Below, one piece after another: positions 1 through 8,572 of a DNA stretch of 64,000 nucleotides; positions within the stretch are counted from its first letter, which is position 1, and each line of letters opens with the position of its first letter. The position numbers were made by a program, and so were the translations under genes. The stretch is from Pseudomonadota bacterium (lineage in GTDB: Bacteria > Pseudomonadota > Gammaproteobacteria > Steroidobacterales > Steroidobacteraceae): positions 16,536 through 80,535 of the forward strand of contig JAEYUC010000027.1 of assembly GCA_023433705.1 (NCBI GenBank). The letters are read 5' to 3'. Below the pieces are notes generated by a model. The model was not told where the DNA came from and made no database searches. It saw only the letters and a program-made list of their open reading frames with translations.

Positions 1-17
1 TCCAGTATAAGCGGCCT

Positions 18-557
18 TCAGGCCTCTTCCGGCGGCGACGCTGCCTTGAAAGCCGCGAAAATGGCCTCCGCGACGGTGTGCACCTTGCGACCGTCGGTGG
101 CGATCGTGAAGTCCGCCAGCGATTCGTACAGCGGTGCGCGGATCTCCATGAGCTCGGTGAGCTTGGTGAGTGGATCCACGTCGTGCAGCAGCGGGCGATT
201 CCGCCCTTGTCGCACGCGTTCCGCCTGCTGCTCGAGGGAGGTCTTCAGGTAGGCGACAAAACCGCGCTCATGCAGCGCTGCGCGGTTCTCGGGCAGGAGA
301 ATGGCTCCTCCGCCGGTCGCCAGCACGATCGGGCTTTCGCGGGTCACGTCCTCGATCACCTCGCGTTCCCGCTGGCGGAAGCCGGCCTCGCCCTCGCGCG
401 AGAAGATATACGAGATGTCGACGCCGGTCCGCGCCTCGATCTCGGCGTCACTGTCCCGGAACGGCGCGCGTAGCAGGCGCGCGAGGTGTTTGCCGACCGC
501 GGTCTTGCCGGAGCCCATCGGGCCGATCAGGAATACATTGGTGTTTCGCGTGCTCAT
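18..557 (-). CDS. aroK: Shikimate kinase
   Basis: Phosphorylates shikimate at the 3-hydroxyl with ATP, the fifth step of the chorismate pathway; cytosolic. The 179-aa length is usual for AroK. Visible motifs are the P-loop GPMGSGKT (residues 12-19), the DSD substrate/Mg site (35-37), the GGG shikimate-binding turn (82-84) and the RPLL lid region (121-124). It is the last gene of the pilM-N-O-P-Q-aroK order common in gammaproteobacteria. A strong stem-loop separates it from pilQ, and a -10-like TATGCT lies only 9 nt before the ATG (567-572, minus), so it may also have its own very short-leader transcript. Identity is secure; the separate promoter is inference. Confidence 0.96.
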   Translation of the reverse strand: MSTRNTNVFLIGPMGSGKTAVGKHLARLLRAPFRDSDAEIEARTGVDISYIFSREGEAGFRQREREVIEDVTRESPIVLATGGGAILLPENRAALHERGFVAYLKTSLEQQAERVRQGRNRPLLHDVDPLTKLTELMEIRAPLYESLADFTIATDGRKVHTVAEAIFAAFKAASPPEEA

Positions 558-566
558 CGCGCGCGG

Positions 567-572
567 AGCATA
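567..572 (-). promoter_or_regulatory. -10-like hexamer abutting aroK start
   Basis: TATGCT on the minus strand ends 9 nt before the aroK ATG. If used, the transcript would start at or next to the start codon. No convincing -35 is visible because the expected position falls in the upstream stem-loop. Confidence 0.3.
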
Positions 573-583
573 GCGGAAACGAA

Positions 584-616
584 GCGGCCGCCCGCGTCAG
601 AGACGGGGGCGGCCGC
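584..616 (-). terminator. Long GC stem-loop between pilQ and aroK
   Basis: Two 15-nt arms (584-598 and 602-616) pair with one mismatch around a 3-nt loop. On the minus strand the stem is followed by TTCGTTT, a weak U-rich tail. It probably ends or attenuates transcription of the pil operon before aroK, or protects the pilQ mRNA end. The poor U-tract leaves termination efficiency uncertain. Confidence 0.5.
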
Positions 617-638
617 GCGAATCGATTGCGAAAGTCGA

Positions 639-2822
639 TCAGTAGACGCTCACGCCCTCACGCAGGATCTTCGGCGTCACGAAGATCAACAGCTCATCCT
701 TGTTGTTGGTCCTGCCGGTCGTCTTGAAGATGCGGCCGAGCACCGGGATGTCGCCGAGGTACGGAACCTTCTTCTCGGTCTCACGGCGCTCGGTTTCGAG
801 GATGCCGCCGAGCACGACGGTCTGGCCATCGTTCACGAGCACCTGCGTCGTGATCTCGCGCGTGTCGATCGACGGGACCTGCTGGCCGCCGATACCGACG
901 AAGATCTGGCCGATGCTGTCCTTCTTGACGTTGAGGTCGAGAATGATGCGGTTGTCCGGGGTCACCTGCGGCGTGACCTTGAGCGAAAGCACGGCCTTCT
1001 TGAACTGGATGGTGGTGGCGCCCGAGGAAGCGGATTCCTGGTAGCCGATTTCCACACCCTGCTCGATGCTGGCTTCGCGCTGGTTCGCCGTGATGACGCG
1101 CGGCGTCGAGATCACCTCACCGCGGCCTTCGGCCTGCGCCGCCGACAGCTCGAGGTCGATCAGGAAATCCCGACCCAGCAGCATGTAAGCGAGGCTGCCG
1201 GCAGGGCTCTGCACGGGCAGGTTCACGTTGTAGCGGGCCGGCGCGACGTTGATGTCCTCGGAGAACACGAAGGGAACACCGTCGTTGGTCGGGTCGGCGT
1301 CGTTGGCGCGCTCGAGGAAATCGCTCATCGCGGCGTCGTTGGCCAACGCCGAACCACTGGTGTAGCCGAGGTTGTTGCTGAAGAAGTCGAAGCCCGAGAA
1401 GCCGGCGCGGGCGCCGAGCTCACGCGAGAAATCGTCGTTGACGATCACGATGCGCGCCTCGATCTGCACCTGGCGGATCGGGATGTCGAGCGTGCCGACG
1501 AGGCGGCGGATGTCTTCGAGGCGATCCGACGAATCCTGCAGCAGCAGCGTGTTCGTGCGCTCGTCGACCGAGACCGAACCACGCTTCGACAGCAGGCTGG
1601 ACGCGCCACCCTGCGTCTTGATCAGCGCGGCGAGGTCGGAGGCCTTGGCGTAGTTGACCTGCAGGTACTCGGTGCGCAGCGGCGCGAGTTCCTGCACGTC
1701 CTGGCGGGCGGCGAGCTCAGCCTTCTCGCGCGCGGCGAGTTCTTCGGTCGGCGCCACGATGATCACATTGTCGTTGCGGCGCTTGTCGAGACCCTTGGTG
1801 CGCAGCACGATGTCCAGCGCCTGGTCCCACGGAACGTTCTGCAGTCGCAGCGTGACGCTGCCCTGCACGGAGTCGGACACCACGATGTTCTGTCCGCTGG
1901 CGTCGGCCAGCAGCTGCAGCACGGCGCGGGTTTCGATGTCCTGGAAATTGAGCGTGAGGCGCTCGCCCGAGTAGACGCGCTTCTCTTCGGTCTTCTGCTG
2001 CGCCTTGCGAGCCGGCTGCACCTCGACGACGTACTGGTCGTCGGTCTGGTACGCGAGCTGCTCGAAGTCGCCCACCGCGCTGATGGCGATGCGCACGCCA
2101 TCCGCCACGCGGACGACGTCGAAGCCGGTCACCGGGGTCGCGAAGTCACCGGCGTCGTAACGGCGCGCCAGGTTGCTCGCCACTTCGGCGCCCGTGAAAT
2201 CCACGACGACCTGGTTGCCGAGCTGACGCAGGCTCACCGGCGTGCGCGGGTCTGAAAGGCGGACGATGACGCGGCCGGTACCACCGGTGCCGCGACGGAA
2301 ATCGATGCTCTTGATGGCGCGCGGACCCGAAGGCGCGGCGACCGCGGCCGAACGGGGAGCCGACGAAGCGGCGGACGGCGCCGCGGCGGCGACACCACTC
2401 GAGGAGCTGGCGCCCAGCGTGAGGATGACGTCATTGCCCGAGACGCGGGTCTGGTACGGCAGTATGCGGTCGAGGTTCAGAACCAGGCGCGTGCGGCCCG
2501 AGGCTTCAGCGGCCAGGATGGAGTCGACTCCGCCCGCACGCACGTCGATGCGGCGCGATGGCAGGGCGAGCGCGGTGTTCGCGAGATCCAGGGAGATGCG
2601 CGCGGGATTGTCGATCGTGAACGCGACCGGCTCCGCGGGAGGCGCCGAATGACGCAGCGTGATCTGCAGCTGCTGACCGGCGAGATTCTGGACGTCGATC
2701 GATTCGAGCTTGTTAGGCGTGCCCTGGGCATACGCCGACTTGCTCACGAGACCGACGACGAGACACGCAGCGAGCCACACGAGGGTCGAAGTGGCCAACT
2801 GGCGGGTGATTATCTTATTCAT
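639..2822 (-). CDS. pilQ: Type IV pilus secretin PilQ
   Basis: Outer-membrane secretin through which the type IV pilus is extruded. The 727-aa protein starts with a Sec signal peptide (cleavage near AYAQ, about residue 33). Two AMIN peptidoglycan-binding regions follow (about 35-120 and 170-265, split by an Ala/Ser/Pro linker), then an STN/N0 domain (about 285-345), an N1 secretin_N domain (about 385-450) and the C-terminal secretin barrel (about 500-720, with the VPYLGDIPVLG motif near the end). It lies 26 nt downstream of pilP and is the last pilus gene of the operon. Regulation probably comes from the c-di-GMP riboswitch in the pilM leader. Confidence 0.97.
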   Translation of the reverse strand: MNKIITRQLATSTLVWLAACLVVGLVSKSAYAQGTPNKLESIDVQNLAGQQLQITLRHSAPPAEPVAFTIDNPARISLDLANTALALPSRRIDVRAGGVDSILAAEASGRTRLVLNLDRILPYQTRVSGNDVILTLGASSSSGVAAAAPSAASSAPRSAAVAAPSGPRAIKSIDFRRGTGGTGRVIVRLSDPRTPVSLRQLGNQVVVDFTGAEVASNLARRYDAGDFATPVTGFDVVRVADGVRIAISAVGDFEQLAYQTDDQYVVEVQPARKAQQKTEEKRVYSGERLTLNFQDIETRAVLQLLADASGQNIVVSDSVQGSVTLRLQNVPWDQALDIVLRTKGLDKRRNDNVIIVAPTEELAAREKAELAARQDVQELAPLRTEYLQVNYAKASDLAALIKTQGGASSLLSKRGSVSVDERTNTLLLQDSSDRLEDIRRLVGTLDIPIRQVQIEARIVIVNDDFSRELGARAGFSGFDFFSNNLGYTSGSALANDAAMSDFLERANDADPTNDGVPFVFSEDINVAPARYNVNLPVQSPAGSLAYMLLGRDFLIDLELSAAQAEGRGEVISTPRVITANQREASIEQGVEIGYQESASSGATTIQFKKAVLSLKVTPQVTPDNRIILDLNVKKDSIGQIFVGIGGQQVPSIDTREITTQVLVNDGQTVVLGGILETERRETEKKVPYLGDIPVLGRIFKTTGRTNNKDELLIFVTPKILREGVSVY

Positions 2823-2848
2823 TCCTGACTACTCCCTGGCGTGGATCT

Positions 2849-3388
2849 TCAGTTCAACGCAAGTGACGCGGCTCGCTCCATGTAGCCGCCGACACCGTCG
2901 GGAACGAGTTCCACGACATTGATCTTCGAAGGCAGAATCTCGACGACCTTGCCATCCGCCTGCCCCATGTAGCTGCCCGGCAGGACGCGATGAACCAGAC
3001 CATCCTTTGTTTTTACGAGACCGTACGTGCGATCGGACATGCGCAGCGTGCCGACCATCCGCAACGTGTCGAGCGAGAACTGCTCGAGGAATTCGCGGTT
3101 CCGGCGATTGTCGGGGCGCAGGCCGGGACCCGCTCCGGATCCGCCCGGCATGAACGGCGAACGGATCGAAGCCGATTCGTAGGTGTAGGTTTCGTACGGC
3201 TTCAGCTCCGGCAGCGGTTCGACTCGACCGCCCGGCTCTCTTTCCGTCTCCGCGATGAACCTGGCGAGCTCGTCGTCCTTGCTCGTGCAGCCCGCGAGAG
3301 CTCCCGCAGCCAGGATCGCGCCCGCGACGAGAAGCCAGTTGCTCTTATGTTTCGAGAACATATCAGTACCTGCGTTTTCGTCGTTCAT
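2849..3388 (-). CDS. pilP: Type IV pilus inner-membrane lipoprotein PilP
   Basis: Periplasmic lipoprotein linking the PilN/PilO inner-membrane platform to the PilQ secretin. The 179-aa product carries a lipobox (ALAGC, about residues 30-34), then a flexible Pro/Glu-rich stretch and the C-terminal beta-domain with the TYGLVKTKDGLVHRV strand pattern. The first ATG overlaps the pilO stop as TGATG. A second in-frame ATG at 3361 (MFSKHKSNW) would give a more typical short lipoprotein signal and may be the true start. Confidence 0.93.
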   Translation of the reverse strand: MNDENAGTDMFSKHKSNWLLVAGAILAAGALAGCTSKDDELARFIAETEREPGGRVEPLPELKPYETYTYESASIRSPFMPGGSGAGPGLRPDNRRNREFLEQFSLDTLRMVGTLRMSDRTYGLVKTKDGLVHRVLPGSYMGQADGKVVEILPSKINVVELVPDGVGGYMERAASLALN

Positions 3389-4050
3389 CAGGCCTTCGGC
3401 CTTCTCTTGCCCTTGGGTGCGCCTTCCGCCGCCTTGGTTTTCTCGACCTCGGCGACTTCCGCGTCGTCGAGGTAACGGAAGGTCTTGGCGGTCAGCTCGA
3501 ACACGAGCTGGTCGTAGGCATCCTTGTTATCCGATTTGATCGATATTTCGTGCAGCGTGACGATGCGGGGCAGCGCGGCGATGCCGCTCACGAACTCGCC
3601 CATCTGGTGATAGGAGCCCGTCAGCCTGATCTTGATCGGTAGTTCGGCGTAGAAATCCTTCTTGATTTCGGGCGCCGGCTGGAAGAGTTTCTCTTCGAGG
3701 CCCGCACCGACACCGACCTGCGAGATGTCGACGAGCAAGTTGGGTACCTCGGTCTTGCCGGGCAACTGACGCAGCAGGGCGCCGAACGAGCGCTCGATGT
3801 CCGCGAGCTGCTGCTGGTAGACCGCGAGATTCACGGCCTTCGAATGCTTCTGCTTGAACGTGGCGCGCCGCTCCAGCTCCGTCTGCTGAGCGCGTTCGAG
3901 TTCGGGCTTCTTTTCGCTCCACACGAGGAAATAGAACAGCACCGACGCAAGGACCACGAAGCACAACGCGACGGTCCCGGCGCGCACCGGCGCGGGCCAG
4001 CGTCCTGGATCGTTCGGGTCGAGAGTCTTGAGATCGTCAATGAAGCTCAC
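3388..4050 (-). CDS. pilO: Type IV pilus alignment protein PilO
   Basis: Bitopic inner-membrane protein that dimerises with PilN and binds PilP, coupling the motor complex to the secretin. The 220-aa protein has one transmembrane helix at about residues 25-47, a coiled coil (about 50-95) and a ferredoxin-like periplasmic domain. An unusual basic tail rich in Lys/Arg/Ala closes the protein (KGKRRPKA). It starts 2 nt after the pilN stop and shares one nucleotide with pilP, consistent with translational coupling. Confidence 0.94.
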   Translation of the reverse strand: MSFIDDLKTLDPNDPGRWPAPVRAGTVALCFVVLASVLFYFLVWSEKKPELERAQQTELERRATFKQKHSKAVNLAVYQQQLADIERSFGALLRQLPGKTEVPNLLVDISQVGVGAGLEEKLFQPAPEIKKDFYAELPIKIRLTGSYHQMGEFVSGIAALPRIVTLHEISIKSDNKDAYDQLVFELTAKTFRYLDDAEVAEVEKTKAAEGAPKGKRRPKA

Positions 4051-4052
4051 GG

Positions 4053-4649
4053 TCAGCCTCCCGCCGACGCGACGCGTCGCTTCGGTTTGGTGTTCTCCGG
4101 CTCCTGCGCAACCGAGCTCTTCTGCTCGGCCGTCAGCACGAACGTCGCGCCGGTCACGTTGTCCTTCTTGGTCTCGACGACTTCGAGCTCGGGCTTCGTG
4201 AGGTAATCGGAACTGTCGATGTTGCGCATGAACGCGGACACGCGCGTCGAGGACTGCGCGACGCCTTCGAACTTCAGGCGCGAGCCGGTCTGCGAGATCT
4301 GGGTCAGGTAGACACCGTCGGGCAGCTGCTTGGCGATCTCGTCGAATACGTGAACGATCTCGGGACGCGAGCGCTGCAGCTTCTCGATGACTTCCATGCG
4401 CGAGATGAAGCGCGCCTTGTCGGCCTCGAGGCTGTTGATCTTCTCGATCTGCTTGTCGAGCTCGGCGATCTTTTCGTCGAGCACCGCGTTACGGGTTTCC
4501 TGCGCGCTGATCATCGAGTCCATCAGCAGGTAGCCGCAGAACGCCGTGAGACAGGCGCCCACCGCCGCGCCGCCGAGGGCCACGAGGAATTTGAGCTTGC
4601 GCTCCTTGCGTTCTTCGTCGCGCCAGGGAAGTAGGTTTATGCGAGGCAT
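4053..4649 (-). CDS. pilN: Type IV pilus assembly protein PilN
   Basis: Inner-membrane partner of PilO whose short cytoplasmic tail binds PilM. The N-terminus carries the conserved INLLPWRDEER motif (residues 4-14). One transmembrane helix follows (about 23-45), then a coiled coil (about 55-95) and the periplasmic ferredoxin-like fold. The ATG overlaps the pilM stop (TAATG). The 198-aa length is normal for the family. Confidence 0.95.
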   Translation of the reverse strand: MPRINLLPWRDEERKERKLKFLVALGGAAVGACLTAFCGYLLMDSMISAQETRNAVLDEKIAELDKQIEKINSLEADKARFISRMEVIEKLQRSRPEIVHVFDEIAKQLPDGVYLTQISQTGSRLKFEGVAQSSTRVSAFMRNIDSSDYLTKPELEVVETKKDNVTGATFVLTAEQKSSVAQEPENTKPKRRVASAGG

Positions 4650-5713
4650 TAGTCGAAGCTCCGCAGTGCGAGGCCGCAGGCCGTGAGCAGCGCAGTCGCG
4701 TCACGCGCGACCGCCTGCGCCTTGGCGCGCGAGGAAAGTTTCATCTGGCCGAGCGGATCACCCCTTTCGGCGGTGATGCCCACGCGGCTGGAAATGACGT
4801 CGGATACGCCCGAGATGTTGGCGCATCCGCCGCACACGAGAATCTTCTCGGGTTGATCGCGGCCCGAGCCCGACGCGAGATAGAACTGCAGCGAGCGGCT
4901 GACCTGCTGCGTCATGTCGTCGATGAACGGATCGAGCACTTCGGCCTGGAAGTTGCCCGGCAGGCCGCCTTCTTTCTTGGCGCGGCCGGCTTCTTCCATC
5001 GACAGTCCGTACGTACGCATGATTTCTTCGGTGAGCTGCTGCCCGCCGAACGCGAAGTCACGCGTGTAGATGACCTTGAGATTGCGCAGCACGCTGAACG
5101 TGGTGCTGCTCGCGCCGAAGTCGACCACGGCGATGGTGCGATCGATGCCGCCATCGGGCATCTGGTGCGTCATGAGTTTGCAGGCGTTCTCGAGCGCGAA
5201 CGCTTCGACGTCGACGATCTTCGCGGTGAGGCCCGCGGCATTCACGGCGGCCTGGCGCTGCTCCACGTTTTCCGTGCGCGTCGCGACCAGCAGGACGTCG
5301 TTCGTCTCGGGATCTTTCTCGGAGGGTCCGAGTACTTCGAAGTCGTAAGAGACTTCGTCCATCGGGAAGGGGATGTACTGGTCAGCCTGCAGCTCGACCT
5401 GTGCCTCCAGGTCGCGCTCGCGCAACGAGCGCGGCATCTGGATGACTTTGGTGATCGCGGCATCGCCGGAAATCGCGATCGCGACTTCCTTGGCGCCGGC
5501 GCCGGAGCGCTTGACCGCGCGGCGGATCGCCTCGCCGACCGCTTCCGCGTCGACGATGGCCTTTTCGTTCATGGCGTTCTGGGGCGTCGGCTCGGCCGCG
5601 TACGACTCCACCCGGTAGGAGCCCCCGCTCATTACCAGCTCGATCAACTTCACCGAAGAAGTTGTTATGTCAAGTCCGAGAACCGGACGATACTTGCGAG
5701 TTAGGAACAGCAC
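4649..5713 (-). CDS. pilM: Type IV pilus actin-like ATPase PilM
   Basis: Cytoplasmic actin-fold protein that binds the PilN tail and organises the pilus basal body. The 354 residues show the family hallmarks: an N-terminal phosphate loop region (LGLDITTSSVKLIEL), a second phosphate loop (VVDFGASSTTFSV, about 192-204) and an adenosine motif (ILVCGGCANISG, about 292-303). The start is GTG, preceded by AAGGA 9 nt upstream. It is the first gene of the operon and has a leader of more than 300 nt containing a GEMM aptamer. Confidence 0.95.
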   Translation of the reverse strand: MLFLTRKYRPVLGLDITTSSVKLIELVMSGGSYRVESYAAEPTPQNAMNEKAIVDAEAVGEAIRRAVKRSGAGAKEVAIAISGDAAITKVIQMPRSLRERDLEAQVELQADQYIPFPMDEVSYDFEVLGPSEKDPETNDVLLVATRTENVEQRQAAVNAAGLTAKIVDVEAFALENACKLMTHQMPDGGIDRTIAVVDFGASSTTFSVLRNLKVIYTRDFAFGGQQLTEEIMRTYGLSMEEAGRAKKEGGLPGNFQAEVLDPFIDDMTQQVSRSLQFYLASGSGRDQPEKILVCGGCANISGVSDVISSRVGITAERGDPLGQMKLSSRAKAQAVARDATALLTACGLALRSFD

Positions 5714-5922
5714 TTTCGCAGTCCTTTCAAAGTGTTACAGCGGAATCGCGGGACCTGTCTTAAACCCAAGACACTATATATCAGCGTGAAGTTAAATAGA
5801 ACGAGACGCTCCTCACGAAACTTACGGATTCATCGGGATATCCCGTTGTCGTCCGCAGACAGTGGGAACGGGCGTCCGAAACGAGGCGCGCATTGGAACC
5901 AGTGGGCAGTTACCCGTATCAA

Positions 5923-5942
5923 CTCGAACTGGGATGTTCGAG
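5923..5942 (-). other. Hairpin directly 3' of the GEMM aptamer
   Basis: CTCGAAC and GTTCGAG form a 7-bp stem with an ATCCCA loop, abutting the 3' end of the aptamer. It is a candidate part of the expression platform. No U-run follows, so it does not look like an ordinary intrinsic terminator. The remaining leader down to pilM (5714-5922) holds a 12-bp palindrome (CGGGATATCCCG, 5834-5845) and an AT-rich patch near 5775-5800 that could carry a second promoter; no ORF of note is seen there. Confidence 0.45.
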
Positions 5943-6024
5943 CCGGCAACCCCGCTGTCGTAGGCCAATGCAGGCCCTTAGACCGGAAGCTTTGCGTCCC
6001 CACCTTTCGGTGAGTATGCATATC
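5938..6024 (-). promoter_or_regulatory. Cyclic-di-GMP-I (GEMM) riboswitch aptamer
   Basis: On the minus strand the leader reads, in order: GCAUA (consensus GCAAA); a P2 stem CUCACC/GGUGGG capped by a GAAA tetraloop; the invariant GGGACGCAAAGC; UUCCGGUCUAA, matching the CCGGCCUAA receptor segment; a P3 hairpin; and AGCGGGGUUGCCGG, matching the GGGGUUACCG end of the Vibrio Vc2 aptamer. These are the conserved blocks of the GEMM-I family, in the right order and spacing. The base aligned with G20 appears to be G, favouring c-di-GMP over cGAMP. It lies about 220 nt before pilM, so it should tune pilus alignment/secretin expression to c-di-GMP. Whether it acts as an ON or OFF switch cannot be read from the sequence. 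Confidence 0.9.
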
Positions 6025-6034
6025 GTCGGCGGTT

Positions 6035-6062
6035 ACTATGCCAGCACCGCTTGCTTGCGCAA
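6035..6062 (-). promoter_or_regulatory. Probable promoter of the pilM leader
   Basis: On the minus strand TTGCGC (6057-6062) and CATAGT (6035-6040) are separated by 16 nt. This places the transcript start just upstream of the GEMM aptamer. The same bases read TACTAT on the plus strand (6034-6039), a possible overlapping -10 for mrcA. Inferred from consensus only. Confidence 0.45.
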
Positions 6063-6081
6063 TGGATGAGAACCGGATTCT

Positions 6082-8571
6082 GTGAAGCCAAACTACTTTC
6101 GCATTACTGTAAAGATCCTCATGGGTGTGACGGCGGTCACACTTGCGATCGCTTATGCCTTCGTCAGCAGCTACGTGTACCTCGAGCCGACGCTTCCGAC
6201 CGTCGCGGCGATGAAGAACAACGAGCTTTCCGTGCCGCTGCGCGTCTACACGCGCAATGGCGAGCTCATCGCGCAGATAGGCGAGCAGCGCCGCAATCCC
6301 GTGCGGTACGAGCAGATCCCGGACATGGTGAAGAACGCGTTCATCGCGGCAGAGGACGACCGCTTCTTCGAGCACCACGGCTTCGACTGGCAGGGCATCC
6401 TGCGCAGCCTGTTCGTCAACGTGACGTCCGGCAATACGCAGGGCGGCAGCACGATCACGATGCAGGCCGCGCGCAGCGCGTTCTTCACGCAGGAACAGAC
6501 GATCCGGCGCAAGTTGCAGGAAGCCTTCGTCACGTACCGGCTCGAGCGCGAGTTCAGCAAGGAAGAAATTCTCGCGCTTTATCTGAACGTCATCTTCTTC
6601 GGCCAGCGCGCGTACGGCGTCGCCGCCGCCGCGGAAACCTACTTCGGGAAGCAGCTCGACGAGCTCTCGCTCAGCGAGGCCGCGACGCTCGCGCGCGTAC
6701 CGCAGTGGCCTTCGCGTTTCAACCCGATCAGCAATCCCGCGGGGGCCGCGGAGCGGCGCGGATACGTATTGCGCCGCATGCGCGAACTCGGCTTCATCGA
6801 CCAGGCGCAGGCCGATTCCGCCGCGCGCGAAGTAGTTAGAGCGAAGGCGCACCGCGCCCTCGCGGACGTCGAAGCTCCGTACGTCGCCGAGATGGTGCGC
6901 CTGGAGGTCATCCGCAGGTTCGGCGAAGCCGCGCAAAGCGCGGGCTACAAGGTGTACACGACCATCGACGGCCGGCTGCAGAAAGCCGCCAACCGCGCGG
7001 TGCGCATCGGGCTGGTCAATTACGACCGGCGCCACGGCTGGCGAGGCGCGACGTCGAAGGTCGATCTCAACGGCAGCGAGACCGAGGAAGCGCTCGAGAC
7101 CCTGCTCGACGAATACGGTGTGGTCGGCATCCTCACGCCGGCGATCGTCACGTCGGTCGGCGAGAAGCAGGCACGCGTGTACGTGAAGGGCCAGGGCGTG
7201 GCGGAGATGGACTGGCCGTCGATGTCCTGGGCGCGGCGCACGGTGAGCGAAGTGGCGCTCGGGCCTGAGCCCAAGACCGCGGCGGAGATCGTCTCGGCGG
7301 GCGACGTCGTCTACGTCGTGCGCGAGAAGCCCGACGCGCCCGCGGCGCTCGCGCAGATTCCGGAAGCGGAAGGCGCGCTCGTCGCCCTCGACCCCAACAA
7401 CGGCGCCATCATGTCGCTGGTCGGCGGATTCGATTACTTCGACAAGGGTCTCGGCAAGTTCAACCGCGTCACGATGGCGCGGCGCCAACCGGGTTCGGGA
7501 TTCAAACCATTCATGTACGCCGCGGCGCTCGCGGGGAATTTCACGCCCGCTTCGATGATGCTCGACGCCCCCATCATCTTCGACGACCCGAACCTCGAGG
7601 AGGTCTGGCGTCCGAAGAACGCGGGCGGTGGATTCCGTGGACCGATGCGTCTGCGCGACGCGCTCGTGTTGTCCCGCAACCTGGTTTCGATCCGCCTGTT
7701 GCAGGCGATGGGCGTGGCTCCCGTGATCGACTACGTCCAGAACTTCGGATTCTCGAAGGACCAGCTGCCTAACAACCTCACGCTGGCGCTCGGCAGCATG
7801 CAGGCGACGCCGCTCGAAATCGCGAACGGCTTCGCGGTCTTCGCCAACGGCGGCTACAAGGTGACGCCGTTCTATATCGACCGCATCGAGGGTCCGGGTG
7901 GCCAGATCGTCTACGCGGCCGAACCGCAGGCCGTATGCGCCGAGTGCATGCAACCGATCTCGGCGATTACCGAGACCGAACTGGCCAAGAAAGCCGCGAG
8001 CGCGACCAACCTGCCGCCGACACCTCTGGCCGCGGTGGCGCGTCATACCGATCCCGCGCCGCGCGTCATCTCGCCGCAGGTATCGTTCCTGATGAACGAC
8101 ATCATGAGAGAAGTCATCACGCGCGGCACTGGCCGGCGCGCGCTCGCGCTCGGCCGCACGGACCTGCGCGGCAAGACGGGCACTTCGAATTCCTCCGTCG
8201 ACACCTGGTTCAACGGCTTCAACGACAGCCTGGTGGCCACCGTGTGGGTCGGCACCGACGACAATCGTCCGCTCGGCGAAGGCGAGGAAGGCGCGCCGAC
8301 CGCGGTGCCCATCTGGGTGGACTTCATGCGCGAAGCGCTGCGCGGCGTTCCGGAGCGCAGACCCGCGCCGCCAGAAGGGATCATCGAGATGAAGGTGAAT
8401 GCCTCGACCGGCGGACGACGCGACGCCGACCTCGATCCGGTGTTCGAATATTTCCGCGTGGACATGCTGCCGACCGAAGAAGGCTACGTCGGCGACGGTG
8501 CGCCCGGGCTACACTCCGTGGACACGGTCTCTCCGGACCCGACACAAGGCGGAGCCGATCCGATTTTCTGA
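6082..8571 (+). CDS. mrcA: Penicillin-binding protein 1A (bifunctional transglycosylase/transpeptidase)
   Basis: Class A PBP that polymerises and cross-links peptidoglycan in the periplasm. The 829 residues contain an N-terminal transmembrane anchor (about 8-32) and a GT51 glycosyltransferase domain whose catalytic Glu starts EDDRFFEHHG (91-100). An OB-like insert typical of PBP1A follows, then the transpeptidase domain with SGFK (about 472), SRN (about 530) and KTGTS (about 697). The start is GTG. It is divergent from pilM, a common gammaproteobacterial arrangement, and shares a compact promoter region with that operon. Confidence 0.97.
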   Translation: MKPNYFRITVKILMGVTAVTLAIAYAFVSSYVYLEPTLPTVAAMKNNELSVPLRVYTRNGELIAQIGEQRRNPVRYEQIPDMVKNAFIAAEDDRFFEHHGFDWQGILRSLFVNVTSGNTQGGSTITMQAARSAFFTQEQTIRRKLQEAFVTYRLEREFSKEEILALYLNVIFFGQRAYGVAAAAETYFGKQLDELSLSEAATLARVPQWPSRFNPISNPAGAAERRGYVLRRMRELGFIDQAQADSAAREVVRAKAHRALADVEAPYVAEMVRLEVIRRFGEAAQSAGYKVYTTIDGRLQKAANRAVRIGLVNYDRRHGWRGATSKVDLNGSETEEALETLLDEYGVVGILTPAIVTSVGEKQARVYVKGQGVAEMDWPSMSWARRTVSEVALGPEPKTAAEIVSAGDVVYVVREKPDAPAALAQIPEAEGALVALDPNNGAIMSLVGGFDYFDKGLGKFNRVTMARRQPGSGFKPFMYAAALAGNFTPASMMLDAPIIFDDPNLEEVWRPKNAGGGFRGPMRLRDALVLSRNLVSIRLLQAMGVAPVIDYVQNFGFSKDQLPNNLTLALGSMQATPLEIANGFAVFANGGYKVTPFYIDRIEGPGGQIVYAAEPQAVCAECMQPISAITETELAKKAASATNLPPTPLAAVARHTDPAPRVISPQVSFLMNDIMREVITRGTGRRALALGRTDLRGKTGTSNSSVDTWFNGFNDSLVATVWVGTDDNRPLGEGEEGAPTAVPIWVDFMREALRGVPERRPAPPEGIIEMKVNASTGGRRDADLDPVFEYFRVDMLPTEEGYVGDGAPGLHSVDTVSPDPTQGGADPIF

Positions 8572-8572
8572 C

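Noticed and set aside
5834..5845. 12-bp palindrome CGGGATATCCCG in the pilM leader as an operator
   Set aside because: Short palindrome with no known regulator match and no second copy seen.
5830..8046. 738-codon open frame antisense to mrcA
   Set aside because: Arg/His/Asp-rich translation typical of a high-GC antisense shadow; mrcA has all catalytic motifs on the other strand.
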